This document shows positions 46,036 to 54,382 of a DNA stretch of 64,000 nt, one piece after another; positions within the stretch are counted from its first letter, which is position 1, and every line of letters starts with the position of its first letter. Location of the stretch: assembly GCF_028421645.1 (NCBI RefSeq), contig NZ_CP116888.1, positions 372,001-436,000 of the forward strand, read 5' to 3'. The stretch is from Aneurinibacillus sp. Ricciae_BoGa-3. Its GTDB lineage: Bacteria > Bacillota > Bacilli > Aneurinibacillales > Aneurinibacillaceae. A program made the translations under genes and the position numbers. A model generated the notes under the pieces. The model was not told where the DNA came from, made no database searches, and worked only from the letters and a program-made list of their open reading frames with translations.

Positions 46036-46290
46036 AAGTAAATTTAGTGTACGTTCAGTGACTTTCACTTCATATAGATTATCGAACCAACCTCTTACCG
46101 CAAATCCAAAAATCGTGCAAAGAAGCAGGATTAAGAACGAAGCGGGAATAGCGTTTGCCATCGAAGAAAACATCCAGTGTAAAGCATAGAAATGAACGGA
46201 CATTAATCCTAACAGCATCGCTCTCGATTTAAGTAATTCTTTTTTTGTTAACCGCTTAAAATCAAGCTTCATGTCCTGATAGATTCTCAT
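46030..46290 (-). CDS. Two-helix small membrane protein
   Basis: About 86 residues; starts at 46290 or 46272 are both possible and neither has a strong ribosome binding site, so translation is likely coupled to the upstream gene, with which it overlaps by up to 28 bases. Two membrane helices at about 25-45 and 50-72 with a basic N-terminus (DFKRLTKKELLKSR). Third gene of the SLOG operon. Family unknown. Confidence 0.6.
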   Translation of the reverse strand: MRIYQDMKLDFKRLTKKELLKSRAMLLGLMSVHFYALHWMFSSMANAIPASFLILLLCTIFGFAVRGWFDNLYEVKVTERTLNLLK

Positions 46291-46465
46291 CAAATTTACG
46301 TTCGAGAATCATAGTGTAGCCATAGAACATGCCTAACATAAGGATAAATTGAAGAAGCTGTTCTAAAAAAGAACCTGAAATAAAGAATGTGGGAATAGTA
46401 GATAACATTCCTACACCTAACACGATGACGCCTATACTAATTAATAGATACAAAAATCGAAACAC
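46262..46465 (-). CDS. Two-helix small membrane protein
   Basis: 67 residues, GTG start after AAGGAGGAAAC. Hydrophobic helices at about 3-28 and 35-57 with an acidic tail. Its start lies inside the end of the SLOG gene, showing tight coupling. Could be a membrane effector or anchor for the SLOG protein; unknown family. Confidence 0.65.
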   Translation of the reverse strand: MFRFLYLLISIGVIVLGVGMLSTIPTFFISGSFLEQLLQFILMLGMFYGYTMILERKFDENLSGHEA

Positions 46466-47034
46466 CTTGTTTCCTCCTTAATGTGTACCGCTAAACGATT
46501 GACGGTTAATTTAAAGGGATGCAGGACAAAAATTGTCCGTTTTTGTTCTTTGGCATATTTCACACAATTTCCAGTTCCGCCATTTGAACCATCCCATACT
46601 GCGAAAACCAAATCTGCCTTATCTACCATATATTCGTTTCGTTTTTGCATGAGAGATGGTTTGTAAGGTTCAGTTGAAACATGCGTGACAACATCGGCTT
46701 GAAGAAGAATATCCGCATATTGTTTCTTACTCGATTCGTTCCATCGACTTGAATGATTCTTACAGGGAATCGCACATTCAAGCCTAAACTTATCAGAGAA
46801 TCGTTTGCGCAACTTTAACGCAACTAACGCCCAAATGGTATCGACACCCAATGCCATGCCACTGATTAGCGTGACCACTTCATCTGAAACAAAAGATTGG
46901 GTGACATTATCATAACCCGCTTGCGATAAGATGAATTCGCGCATCTTCTTACCAATTGCTAGATTGGTAGGATGACTAACATTATAAGCATTGCCTAATT
47001 TATCAGGACGATGCCCTGTTACTGTTATTATCAT
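46441..47034 (-). CDS. SLOG-family (DUF1273/YpsA-like) nucleotide-binding protein
   Basis: 197 residues. ATG 47034 is fixed by AAGGAGGT eight bases upstream. MIITVTGHRPDKLGN, VTLISGMALGVDTIWA and DKADLVFAVWDGSNGGTGN form the Rossmann-like nucleotide pocket of SLOG proteins related to YpsA/DprA/LOG. The last two motifs bind the ligand. SLOG proteins sense or process nucleotide-derived signals, often next to membrane effectors. Here two small membrane proteins follow in an overlapping operon. Confidence 0.82.
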   Translation of the reverse strand: MIITVTGHRPDKLGNAYNVSHPTNLAIGKKMREFILSQAGYDNVTQSFVSDEVVTLISGMALGVDTIWALVALKLRKRFSDKFRLECAIPCKNHSSRWNESSKKQYADILLQADVVTHVSTEPYKPSLMQKRNEYMVDKADLVFAVWDGSNGGTGNCVKYAKEQKRTIFVLHPFKLTVNRLAVHIKEETRCFDFCIY

Positions 47035-47134
47035 CGTTTGTACCTCCTTATTTCTTAAGCATTCTTTATCATATTCAAAACAAGCTTCTTTCATTTATAA
47101 AAAGAGGTCAGACCCCTATAGCCATCTATAAATA

Positions 47135-47164
47135 TTGACAATAAACAATATAAAAAATTATAAT
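47135..47164 (+). promoter_or_regulatory. Promoter with -35 related to the palindrome
   Basis: TTGACA (47135-47140), 18-base spacer, TATAAT (47159-47164). The -35 region TTGACAATAAACAA partly matches the palindrome. Confidence 0.75.
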
Positions 47165-47206
47165 GACTATAAATTAAAAATAAAGTGAGCTAAAGGAGAG
47201 ATAAGT

Positions 47207-47419
47207 TTGTACATCGATGATGAAACAGACGGTGAAGAACTCGTTGAAAAAGAAGGGTTAGCCGATAAAGAGAAGGAAAAAAATCTTCATCGGATGCGTA
47301 GAGAATCTAGCCAAAAGAAAGCCAAAAAAGAACATGGCGACCGTTTTGAACGAGCCATGCGAAAAAGCCAGGGAAAAAGAAAAAATAGACGATATGAAGA
47401 GGACGAGATGGAAGATTAA
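47207..47419 (+). CDS. Small highly charged protein
   Basis: 70 residues, TTG start after AAAGGAGAG. Alternating acidic and basic blocks (DDETDGEELVEKEGLADKE, then KKAKKEHGDRFERAMRKSQ). Probably disordered or a single long helix; could bind nucleic acid or protein partners. Followed by a hairpin at 47408-47428. Confidence 0.6.
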   Translation: MYIDDETDGEELVEKEGLADKEKEKNLHRMRRESSQKKAKKEHGDRFERAMRKSQGKRKNRRYEEDEMED

Positions 47420-47431
47420 ATCTTCCATTTT
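47408..47431 (+). terminator. Hairpin terminator
   Basis: ATGGAAGATT (47408-47417) pairs with AATCTTCCAT (47419-47428), then TTTTG; overlaps the stop codon. Loop is very short, so pairing near the tip is limited. Confidence 0.55.
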
Positions 47432-47468
47432 GTCATGCTCTCAGAACTATAAATAGACGAGGTGTAAG

Positions 47469-48596
47469 ATGAAAAAATGGCTTACAGGAGGATTGCTCAC
47501 GGCACTTTTGGTTACTGGAGGCGTTTTCGTTTATTCATACATAAAGCCAGTGTCCGTGACTTCTCAATCTGTCAAACAAACCATTGAGAAGAATCAACAA
47601 CTAACCAATTATCAGCGTGAACTATCGTTATCTGTTTCCTTCGATGATGTGAAAAAAGGGACGAATACTCCGCTTCGTTTTCAATCAAATCCATCTGTTT
47701 TAGTAGTGGATACAACAAGGTCAGGTACGAATGAAGATATTCAGTATGACTTCTCTAGCCACGGTCAGGAATTTAAAGGCGAACACTTGGATAAAAATCA
47801 TCAATTGGTTGTGAAAAGTCCGATGTATCAACGTTTCATTACCTTTCATTCTTCCCTTCCTCCTGGTTCAGACATAAACAAGAATACCTTCTCCATGATA
47901 AGAGGGGTGGCAGAAACCTATCTCAATCATCTTCCTCCTTCCGCAATGCAAGTATCGAAAGATATGGGAGCGAATGAAAAAGGAATCTTGACCGTAAAAG
48001 TTGAAGGTCAAAATGAATCCACACATGCTCTGATACAAAATTTAGCTTCAAACGTCATCCAGGATGCATGTGTTCAAAAAATATTAAAAGAAGAAGCTCT
48101 TATTAAAAACAAATTGGTAACACCACATAAAACAGAATCTCAAATAGCGGAAGACAGCAATCAACGACTTATTTCTTTCCAACAAAGGTTGTTGAACCTT
48201 TTACATCAATCCAAAGTTGATTCGTCGGTATTGACGATGAAAGTGGGCGAGAACGGAATCATCATAGAGCTTACCGCTAAAGTAAGCTTAACCTACAGGA
48301 ATCCCGATAATCATTCTGCTTTGTCTTATACCGTATATCTTAATGAAGATACTTGGAATGTCGGAAATGCAATCGTGCGGGACGTTTCACTGAATCGCAC
48401 AAATTCCATTGCTTACGAAGAAATGAATGGAAGTGGTTATCTTAACGATGCGAATCTGCAGAGTGAAGTGAATCCAGGTGCAGAAAAAGGGGAAGTCTAT
48501 CACGGTATAAAAGAATCGACTTCAACATTAAAAGAACTAGGGAATTTTACACCTGTTTTTCCAAAACCTCTTCAGAAAACACCTGTAAAGAAGTAG
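47469..48596 (+). CDS. Signal-anchored exported protein, unknown
   Basis: 375 residues after GAGGTG. Membrane helix at about 5-25 with a basic start, rest outside the membrane. Beta-rich with scattered motifs (ITFHSSLPPGSDI, YSYTVYLNEDTWNVGNA-like strands); Gln- and Ser-rich. No known family. It precedes the P-loop gene at 48652 and may be co-transcribed with it, joining a cytoplasmic ATPase and an exported protein. Confidence 0.65.
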   Translation: MKKWLTGGLLTALLVTGGVFVYSYIKPVSVTSQSVKQTIEKNQQLTNYQRELSLSVSFDDVKKGTNTPLRFQSNPSVLVVDTTRSGTNEDIQYDFSSHGQEFKGEHLDKNHQLVVKSPMYQRFITFHSSLPPGSDINKNTFSMIRGVAETYLNHLPPSAMQVSKDMGANEKGILTVKVEGQNESTHALIQNLASNVIQDACVQKILKEEALIKNKLVTPHKTESQIAEDSNQRLISFQQRLLNLLHQSKVDSSVLTMKVGENGIIIELTAKVSLTYRNPDNHSALSYTVYLNEDTWNVGNAIVRDVSLNRTNSIAYEEMNGSGYLNDANLQSEVNPGAEKGEVYHGIKESTSTLKELGNFTPVFPKPLQKTPVKK

Positions 48597-48651
48597 AATG
48601 AAAAATACAAAAAGGGAAAAATGACTTTCCCCAAAAAGGAGTAGATGGTAA

Positions 48652-49311
48652 GTGCAAGCAACCAATCTTTCTGTTTTTGAGAATATATTTGAGAACAAAG
48701 AGATTTCGATGAAACACATTGCTCTTTTAGGTGAAAAAAATTCAGGAAAAACCGAATTACTTAAACAGATTATCGCTTCTTTTTTGAATTCCAATAAAAA
48801 AGTCATGCTTTTACATCCACAAGAAACGTTTCGTTCGCTAACAGACTCCCTAAATGGTGTTTACGTAAATGTAGAGGAGCAACTAAACGCTACTTTATTA
48901 AAAGATTCGAGGCTTGTCAGTATCAATACGAAATTACTTGATTTCTCACGTTTGTTAAACTTACTACAAGAAGATAATAGTCAATGGGTCGTTGTGCAAG
49001 ATAATTTGGATGAACTCGTCTATAACTATGAGCAAAATGAATTTGCTACACAAAAAATAGATTTTCTTCACTATTTGTCTGAGTTTGGTCGGGTATTTGG
49101 TGTTTATACCCTGATAGCAGGACAAGAGTTGAAGAAAATCACTGCGATTACTCCTTCCCTTCAAATGATTTTGAACTCCAGAAATCTAATGCTTTTAAAA
49201 CAGTCACATACATCCTTGAAGCTTCTGCAGAAAATGAAATGGTTAACAGACAGTCAGTGTGCGCAAGTTCAACAGTTAACGAAATATAAGGCGGTTCTGG
49301 TTCAAAGATAA
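48652..49311 (+). CDS. P-loop NTPase
   Basis: 219 residues, GTG start after AAAAGGAGTAG. Walker A GEKNSGKTELLK at about residue 30, preceded by MKHIALL; a possible Walker B is QWVVVQDNLDEL (about 105-116). The C-terminal part is helical. Resembles small MinD/HerA-like or AAA-type P-loop proteins but I cannot assign a family. An internal Met at residue 22 could also be the start. Terminator at 49323. Confidence 0.75.
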   Translation: MQATNLSVFENIFENKEISMKHIALLGEKNSGKTELLKQIIASFLNSNKKVMLLHPQETFRSLTDSLNGVYVNVEEQLNATLLKDSRLVSINTKLLDFSRLLNLLQEDNSQWVVVQDNLDELVYNYEQNEFATQKIDFLHYLSEFGRVFGVYTLIAGQELKKITAITPSLQMILNSRNLMLLKQSHTSLKLLQKMKWLTDSQCAQVQQLTKYKAVLVQR

Positions 49312-49322
49312 GAGAACTAAGG

Positions 49323-49352
49323 GTTCGGTTGGGATTCCAGCCGAACTTTTTT
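49323..49352 (+). terminator. Rho-independent terminator
   Basis: GTTCGGTTGG (49323-49332) pairs with CCAGCCGAAC (49337-49346), T-run. Confidence 0.85.
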
Positions 49353-49418
49353 GTTTTCTTTATCGGGTTTGCGTGTCACAATAGAGGAAGATAAAGGAAG
49401 GCGGAGGGAGGCGTTATA

Positions 49419-49577
49419 TTGTCGCTAAAAATCGTGCTGTTTTTCATTATTTTCTTTGTGGTTGCTAGATTAATTAGTATGATAGGTGGAAAATGGAGTC
49501 GGCTTGCGAAAACAACAGTGAAACAAGATTTTGTTATCGCTATCGTTTTAACCATTATTGCGTGTCTATTAACCTGA
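49419..49577 (+). CDS. Small two-helix membrane protein (52 aa)
   Basis: TTG 49419 follows GGAGGGAGGCG at a good distance. The protein begins MSLKIVLFFIIFFVVARL, has a central basic stretch (GGKWSRLAKTT) and a second hydrophobic helix at the C-terminus (IAIVLTIIACLLT). Hairpin-type membrane protein of unknown role. Confidence 0.6.
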   Translation: MSLKIVLFFIIFFVVARLISMIGGKWSRLAKTTVKQDFVIAIVLTIIACLLT

Positions 49578-49693
49578 TTCGTTTTTTCATTCGGCTACAG
49601 GATGAAAGTGATGTTCTATAACATTTTTCATTTAATAGGGGGAAAAGTGCGTTATTCAAATTCCAGGTATAGGACAAATAATTCTGATGTTTT

Positions 49694-49720
49694 AAGGCTC
49701 CCGTAGAGGAGCTTTTTTAT
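49694..49720 (+). terminator. Rho-independent terminator in the 49578-49811 gap
   Basis: GGCTCC (49696-49701) pairs with GGAGC (49708-49712), then a T-run. The gap has no further gene that I can support. Confidence 0.6.
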
Positions 49721-49811
49721 TTTGTCGATAGCCCACTCCAAGCAAGGTTTGACTTATTAATTATTACTTTTTGCATATCGTTTAGGAAACCAAAGAAAAG
49801 GAGGAGAAAAA

Positions 49812-50718
49812 ATGATATTGGGTAGTAAATCCGCTTTAAAGAAAAGTCAATTAATAGACAGAAAAAAAAGGGGTAAAATTTATTGAGATACAATGCCTTC
49901 TTGATGACTTTAATGATATTCAAGCTTCAATGGAAAAGAAACATTGGTTGCGAGAGCTTGGGATGACGATATATGCCCTCCATGTGCCGATGAAAAATAA
50001 GCAAGAACAATCCTGTACGTTAGCCGAAACGAATCCGCTACTTCGTAAAGAAAACATGAATCTCATTAAGAAGACGATTATGCTTGCCGATAGATTGTGT
50101 GAAGTTGTTAACCCAATCGTAGTGATTCACGCAGGCGGATTAATACAAGAGAGCGAAACGAGTGGTGGGGTTCAGATAAAAAAAGAATCCTTCCAAAATG
50201 ACCTCATGGAGTTACGGAAGTTCATTCAAGAGCGTTATCCTAAAATCATCCTAGCGGTTGAGAATAACCCAAAAGTAACGGAAGAAAACAAAAAAGAACT
50301 TGTGTTCAGATACGGTTATGAAGATGACATAGCTCAATGGGTGAAGGAATTACGAGACCCTAACATTGGTACAGTTCTTGATACGTGTCATGCTATTGGT
50401 GTGATAAATTACAACAAACAACATTACCCTCGTTCTGAGTTTGTCTCCATCGAATCCTATTTGGATGCCTATGCATCAACCTTAAAGCTCATTCATCTAT
50501 CCAACGGCATCAACTTTGTTTCAAAGCGAGAAGAGCAAGGATTACCCTTTCTTGCTACGAATCCAGAGGACATTACCTTTGTGAAAGGTTTGTTTAACTT
50601 CCTTAATGAAATCAAGTACAACCATCCGATAACCATTGAAACAGAAGAAGCCGATTATGATAAAGCGTTGAATTTTGTAGAGACCAGAAAAACCATAGTA
50701 GAATCATTTAGACGTTAG
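49812..50718 (+). CDS. Endonuclease IV-like TIM-barrel protein, frameshifted near its start
   Basis: The intact frame from 49930 lacks the first barrel strands. ATG 49812 with AAAGGAGGAG upstream begins MILGSKSALKKSQLIDR and breaks in the A8 run at 49862-49869. Removing one A joins it to GVKFIEIQCLLDDFNDI and the rest, about 301 residues in all. Metal-binding positions of the AP endonuclease 2/xylose isomerase-like fold are visible: IHAGG, VENNP, LDTCHAIG, HLSNG and ETEEAD. It could be a repair nuclease for abasic sites or a sugar isomerase. The full metal set favours an endonuclease IV-like enzyme. Confidence 0.75.
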
Positions 50719-50748
50719 AAAGAACAGGACAACCCCCTGTTCTTTTTT
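50718..50748 (+). terminator. Rho-independent terminator
   Basis: AAGAACAGG (50720-50728) pairs with CCTGTTCTT (50736-50744), T-run. Confidence 0.85.
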
Positions 50749-50810
50749 ATGGAGTTTGAAACCAAACTATTTGATTGTACATAGCAATTATAGAACGCTA
50801 AAAAATCCGT

Positions 50811-50936
50811 ATAATATAGCAAGTTTAGTAAGAAAGGAGAATAGTAGATTCAGATGGATAAAGGATAAGAAGTATCGAAGGGGCAGGTTTTTAATCAGGT
50901 TTATATACTTTTAAAAACAAGGAGAGATTTTTACTT
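50811..50936 (+). promoter_or_regulatory. -10 box and leader motif before small membrane genes
   Basis: TATAAT at about 50811-50816; further down GGCAGGTTTTTAATCAGGTTTATATAC (two copies of CAGGTTT, from 50882) and GGAGAGATTTTTACTTATG at the start codon. Member of the AACAGGT...TTTACTTA leader group. Confidence 0.45.
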
Positions 50937-51125
50937 ATGATAGCTATGGTGCAGAAATTATTTTTTTACATTGTAGGAATTTTGATTATTGGTTTATTGT
51001 TTTCGGGGATTACGTCTTTTATATTGTCGTATCTTCCTTATCTGTTTGCAGGTTTAGTTCTCACCTTACCGATTTACGGAGCTGTGCGGAAGAAAATACA
51101 AAAGGAAAAAACATTGCGCTTGTGA
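50937..51125 (+). CDS. Small membrane protein
   Basis: 62 residues after AAGGAGAG. Two hydrophobic helices (about 5-28 and 32-50) and a basic tail RKKIQKEKTLRL. Its stop overlaps the start of the next membrane protein (TGATG). Confidence 0.65.
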   Translation: MIAMVQKLFFYIVGILIIGLLFSGITSFILSYLPYLFAGLVLTLPIYGAVRKKIQKEKTLRL

Positions 51126-51367
51126 TGGCATCCATTATTAAAGGATTAAAACCAAGTAAAAAATCTGTTTCTACTTATTTAATTCTTTTGGTTGTGGTAG
51201 CTTTCACGTTTGATAAATTAGCGATTGCGTTGTTTCAATCGATTCTTGCAGGCATTATCGCTTTTGTCGTAGCTTTTTGCTTATGGGAATTGGTTCGGTT
51301 TACGTTAAAAGTAACAAAAAAAGTTCAATTTCTGTCTTTTGGGGAGGCAGTAAAAGGAGCTTTTTAA
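51125..51367 (+). CDS. Small membrane protein
   Basis: 80 residues from ATG 51125, overlapping the upstream stop, so translation is coupled. Two long hydrophobic segments (about 15-33 and 38-62) with basic flanks. Unknown family; likely works with the preceding protein. Confidence 0.6.
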   Translation: MASIIKGLKPSKKSVSTYLILLVVVAFTFDKLAIALFQSILAGIIAFVVAFCLWELVRFTLKVTKKVQFLSFGEAVKGAF

Positions 51368-51386
51368 GATAGATTAGGCAGGATAG

Positions 51387-51416
51387 ACAAGGGGGATAAC
51401 ACCCCTTGTTTTTTTG
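51387..51416 (+). terminator. Rho-independent terminator
   Basis: ACAAGGGG (51387-51394) pairs with CCCCTTGT (51402-51409), T-run. Confidence 0.85.
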
Positions 51417-51437
51417 TTCAGGTAGGAGGCATTTGAC

Positions 51438-51544
51438 ATGGAAGTAATCCTAAAGCGACTTGGGGAAGGAAAATAGTTAAAGTTCTAGGGTATAAAATGA
51501 TATTTATGAAATATAGGCAATACAGTAATTTAAATAAATATTGA
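51438..51544 (+). other. Possible tiny frameshifted gene
   Basis: GTAGGAGGC precedes ATG 51438, which begins MEVILKRLGEGK and stops at 51476. One more A in the A4 run would let it read on about 23 residues to 51544. Weak candidate. Confidence 0.25.
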
Positions 51545-51569
51545 CTATAGACTAATATGGTGACATAAT
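51541..51569 (+). promoter_or_regulatory. Promoter with palindromic -35
   Basis: TTGACT (51541-51546), 17-base spacer, CATAAT (51564-51569). The -35 region TTGACTATAGACTA holds the left half of the palindrome. Confidence 0.75.
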
Positions 51570-51598
51570 TGTTTATACGATGGAGTGGAGGTGTCAAG

Positions 51599-52189
51599 GT
51601 GGACGCATTACAGAAAAGCGTGACATTGTTGTTAAACGGAAGAGAAGAGCTTTCCGCTCACTCTAAAAGAGTCAGTGAGTTAGCGTCCCATTTTGGCATT
51701 TCGTTAAGAATGGGCTATCGTGATTTAAATAACTTAAAAATCGGGGCTTTATTGCATGATATTGGAAAAATTGAAATCCCTGAAGATGTTTTATTTAAAG
51801 AAGGAAAACTCACAGATGATGAATTTTCACTTATAAAAGAACACCCATTTCGGGGTTATAAATTGTTAACCGCTTCTGCACGTCCTTTCAGCAAAGATAT
51901 TCTCGATATTGTTCTCGAACATCATGAAAGATTGGATGCGAAAGGCTATCCTTTCAAAAGAGAGGGTCAACAAATTAATCCATTAGCAAAAATTACGTCA
52001 CTCTGTGATGTATTTGATGCCATAACGCATGCTCGGTGTTACAAAGATGCCTATCAAGTAGATTTTGCCTTGCAACAAATTGAAAGTGGATTAGACAGGC
52101 AATTTGATAGGGATTTGGGAAAGAAATTCATAGCTTTTATCAATGAAAAATGGACGGTTTCGCTTAAATCTGACATAGACGCAATATAA
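51599..52189 (+). CDS. HD-GYP-like phosphohydrolase
   Basis: 196 residues. GTG 51599 is used because GGAGTGGAGG lies just upstream, and the -10 at 51564-51569 rules out the in-frame TTG at 51569. HD metal motif LLHDIGKIEIPEDVL, then KEHPFRGYKLL, and the GYP region EHHERLDAKGYP, where the usual DG is DA. HD-GYP domains cut cyclic di-GMP or related nucleotides. No sensor domain is attached. It may tune second messenger levels in the host, for example to favour transfer. Confidence 0.85.
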   Translation: MDALQKSVTLLLNGREELSAHSKRVSELASHFGISLRMGYRDLNNLKIGALLHDIGKIEIPEDVLFKEGKLTDDEFSLIKEHPFRGYKLLTASARPFSKDILDIVLEHHERLDAKGYPFKREGQQINPLAKITSLCDVFDAITHARCYKDAYQVDFALQQIESGLDRQFDRDLGKKFIAFINEKWTVSLKSDIDAI

Positions 52190-52202
52190 TACAGTATTAC
52201 TC

Positions 52203-52230
52203 GATAAAGGTTCGTTTTAGAATCTTTATC
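52203..52230 (+). terminator. Hairpin, weak terminator
   Basis: GATAAAGGTTC (52203-52213) pairs with GAATCTTTATC (52220-52230) with one bulge; no T-run. Confidence 0.4.
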
Positions 52231-52259
52231 CTACATCGAAGTAGAGACAAGGAGGCGCA

Positions 52260-52844
52260 ATGAAACCACTTCAACTTATATTGGATGCTGATGATGTGTG
52301 TGCGGATACGACACAGAAGGCATTAGATTGGTATAACAGGAAAAATCAAACCGATATTAAAATTGAACAAGTATTGGATTGGGATTTAAGCTTAGTCCAA
52401 AAACCAGGTACGAATATCGCATCATGTTTTGAACAACCTGGATTTTTTAGAGAACTTCCCGTCAAAGAAATGGCTCCATTTTATATTCAAAAACTCATTG
52501 AGGATGGACACAATGTGGTGATTGCTACTTCCTCATCGAAAAATGGGATTATGGATAAAATCGATTGGTTTGAAGAACATTTTCCTTTTATTCCATTCCA
52601 AAACATCATCCCCATAACCCGAAAGGATTTGTTAAAAGGCGACATCATGCTAGATGACGCTCCACACAATCTGAAAACATCCCAATGTCGTTATCCTGTG
52701 ATATTTGATAATTACTGGAATCGCAATACAGAGGGAAGTTATGCGTTTTTGAAGGGCTTGAAACGGATTTACTCATGGAAAGAATTTTATGAGTTTGTCT
52801 GCGAAGTTGCCCAAAAGGAAAAACCTGAACTACAAGTTTCATAG
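52260..52844 (+). CDS. 5'(3')-deoxyribonucleotidase (HAD family)
   Basis: 194 residues after AAGGAGGCGC. HAD motif I LILDADDVCADT with both Asp residues, motif II IATSSSKNG, and motif III KDLLKGDIMLDDAPHNL. The family (NT5C-like) removes phosphate from deoxynucleoside monophosphates. With the thymidine kinase at 30684 it could balance dTMP pools. Cytoplasmic. It is downstream of the HD-GYP gene with a hairpin between. Confidence 0.85.
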   Translation: MKPLQLILDADDVCADTTQKALDWYNRKNQTDIKIEQVLDWDLSLVQKPGTNIASCFEQPGFFRELPVKEMAPFYIQKLIEDGHNVVIATSSSKNGIMDKIDWFEEHFPFIPFQNIIPITRKDLLKGDIMLDDAPHNLKTSQCRYPVIFDNYWNRNTEGSYAFLKGLKRIYSWKEFYEFVCEVAQKEKPELQVS

Positions 52845-52940
52845 GATGCTGTCTACTTTCCCTAATGGGAATGGCACTATACAAATAGGATAATTTGTTA
52901 ACCAACAAATGACAAACAAAACAAAAGGAGAGAAAGAAAA

Positions 52941-53516
52941 ATGAAAAAAACAGTGATTGCATTAGCACTTGGAGCGGTTATGACATCCGCAGTAACACCA
53001 GCGTTCGCAAAAGGTACTCAACAAACGGTACAGATGGTAAGTCCACAATCAACTCCACAGGTTGCAGAACAAACGAGAACAAGCTCACAAAAGTCTCTTC
53101 AAAATCAGTCTTTTAGTCACAAAGCTAAGTCTCAAAATCAATTAACACAGAAAATAAAGAAGCTAGCCGACGCATCGGAGAAAAAACACAAACAAAAAAA
53201 GCAAGCAGTTAAGAGCCAACAAGATGTACAAGCACATACAAGGCTTTTAAATGTAGCGAAACAATTAGGGATTTCTTCGACAGGTTTAAGTGACAAACAA
53301 CTTCATAAAAATATCATTACGAAACTTAAAAGTCTGTTTAAAGAAATTTCACCAGGTGTAGGTGTTGATGAAAAAACCGCAACAGGGGATTCCCTAACGG
53401 TCAACACTTCTACGGATGCCACCACAACAACTTCTGGTGCAGAACTTACAACGGTTTCTACTGACGAAACGACATCCGTAGACGGCGCTTTAACAAATAC
53501 AACATCACAATCTTAA
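52941..53516 (+). CDS. Secreted protein with one SAP-like helical repeat
   Basis: 191 residues after AAAGGAGAG. Signal peptide 1-23 (ending TPAFA), a Gln/Lys/Ser-rich middle, then TRLLNVAKQLGISSTGLSD (about 95-125), a helix-loop-helix unit shared with the paralogue at 53662, and a Thr-rich C-terminal tail. Probably exported and wall-associated. Function unknown. Confidence 0.75.
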   Translation: MKKTVIALALGAVMTSAVTPAFAKGTQQTVQMVSPQSTPQVAEQTRTSSQKSLQNQSFSHKAKSQNQLTQKIKKLADASEKKHKQKKQAVKSQQDVQAHTRLLNVAKQLGISSTGLSDKQLHKNIITKLKSLFKEISPGVGVDEKTATGDSLTVNTSTDATTTTSGAELTTVSTDETTSVDGALTNTTSQS

Positions 53517-53524
53517 TCAAAAGC

Positions 53525-53557
53525 AAAACCATCTGCCTTTTAGGTAGGTGGTTTTTT
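53525..53557 (+). terminator. Rho-independent terminator
   Basis: AAAACCATCTGCC (53525-53537) pairs with GGTAGGTGGTTTT (53543-53555), with G-U pairs, T-run. Confidence 0.8.
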
Positions 53558-53661
53558 CGTATAGCGTTTTATGGAATAGATGACCACTGAGCTATCTATA
53601 ATATAAAACGGTCTTTAATGAACGTAAAAAAAATATTAAAAAAAGGAGAAGTAGATAACAT

Positions 53662-54237
53662 ATGAAAAAAACATTGCTTAGTTTAGCCGCAGGAGCCATT
53701 CTATTGGCTTCGGCTACCCCTGTATTTGCCCAAGAAATCACCAAAGAAGGTACGGCATCAAAAGGTCAGGTTGAGGTAAATCATCAGCAATCTTGGCATA
53801 AACACGCTCAAGAAAAGAAACTCTCACCGCCAGCGAAACATGAACGCTTGATTAAGGTGGCAAATAAGTTGGGGGTTTCGGCAACTGGAAAAACGGATAC
53901 CGAATTGAAAGAAGCGATTCAAGCTAAGTTTCACGATAAATTGATGGAGAAAGCAAACAAATCAGGAATACAAGCAGCGGGTAAAACAGACAAGCAAGTT
54001 AAAGAAGAATTGGCGAAAAAATTTCAATCTGCGAAACATGAAAAGCTCATGAATGCTGCATCGAAAGCAGGTATTCAAACTGCAGGTAAAACCGATAAAC
54101 AGATTTGGGAAGCCTTAAAAGCGAAATCGCCAGAAAAGTTTACACATCCAAATGGAAAAGATGCAAAAGAACACAAAGTAAAAGCAAACCATGATAAAAC
54201 ACAGAAAACAACTGACAACGAAAACGTGGAAAAATAA
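53662..54237 (+). CDS. Secreted protein with three SAP-like helical repeats
   Basis: 191 residues after AAAGGAGAAG. Signal peptide 1-23 (ending TPVFA). Three repeats of about 31-32 residues at about 60-155: LIKVANKLGVSATGKTDTE, LMEKANKSGIQAAGKTDKQ and LMNAASKAGIQTAGKTDKQ, each followed by a helix. The unit is like a helix-extension-helix (SAP-like) fold and also occurs once in the upstream paralogue. Basic overall. It may bind wall polymers or extracellular DNA. Same length as its paralogue, probably by duplication. Confidence 0.78.
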   Translation: MKKTLLSLAAGAILLASATPVFAQEITKEGTASKGQVEVNHQQSWHKHAQEKKLSPPAKHERLIKVANKLGVSATGKTDTELKEAIQAKFHDKLMEKANKSGIQAAGKTDKQVKEELAKKFQSAKHEKLMNAASKAGIQTAGKTDKQIWEALKAKSPEKFTHPNGKDAKEHKVKANHDKTQKTTDNENVEK

Positions 54238-54256
54238 TGCGTTAGAGCTTTAAAGG

Positions 54257-54283
54257 ACGACTACCGATGGTGGTCGTTTTTTT
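54257..54283 (+). terminator. Rho-independent terminator
   Basis: ACGACTACC (54257-54265), loop GAT, GGTGGTCGT (54269-54277), T-run. Confidence 0.8.
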
Positions 54284-54315
54284 GTGGGGTAAAACCTTGT
54301 ACGACATCACTTTTA

Positions 54316-54345
54316 TTGACCATAGTCAAAATCGGATGCTAAACT
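54316..54345 (+). promoter_or_regulatory. Promoter with palindromic -35
   Basis: TTGACC (54316-54321), 18-base spacer, TAAACT (54340-54345). The -35 lies in TTGACCATAGTCAA, a one-mismatch copy of the palindrome. Confidence 0.7.
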
Positions 54346-54382
54346 TGAGTAGAAGTAAGAAATAAAAAAAGGAGGTCTTTTT

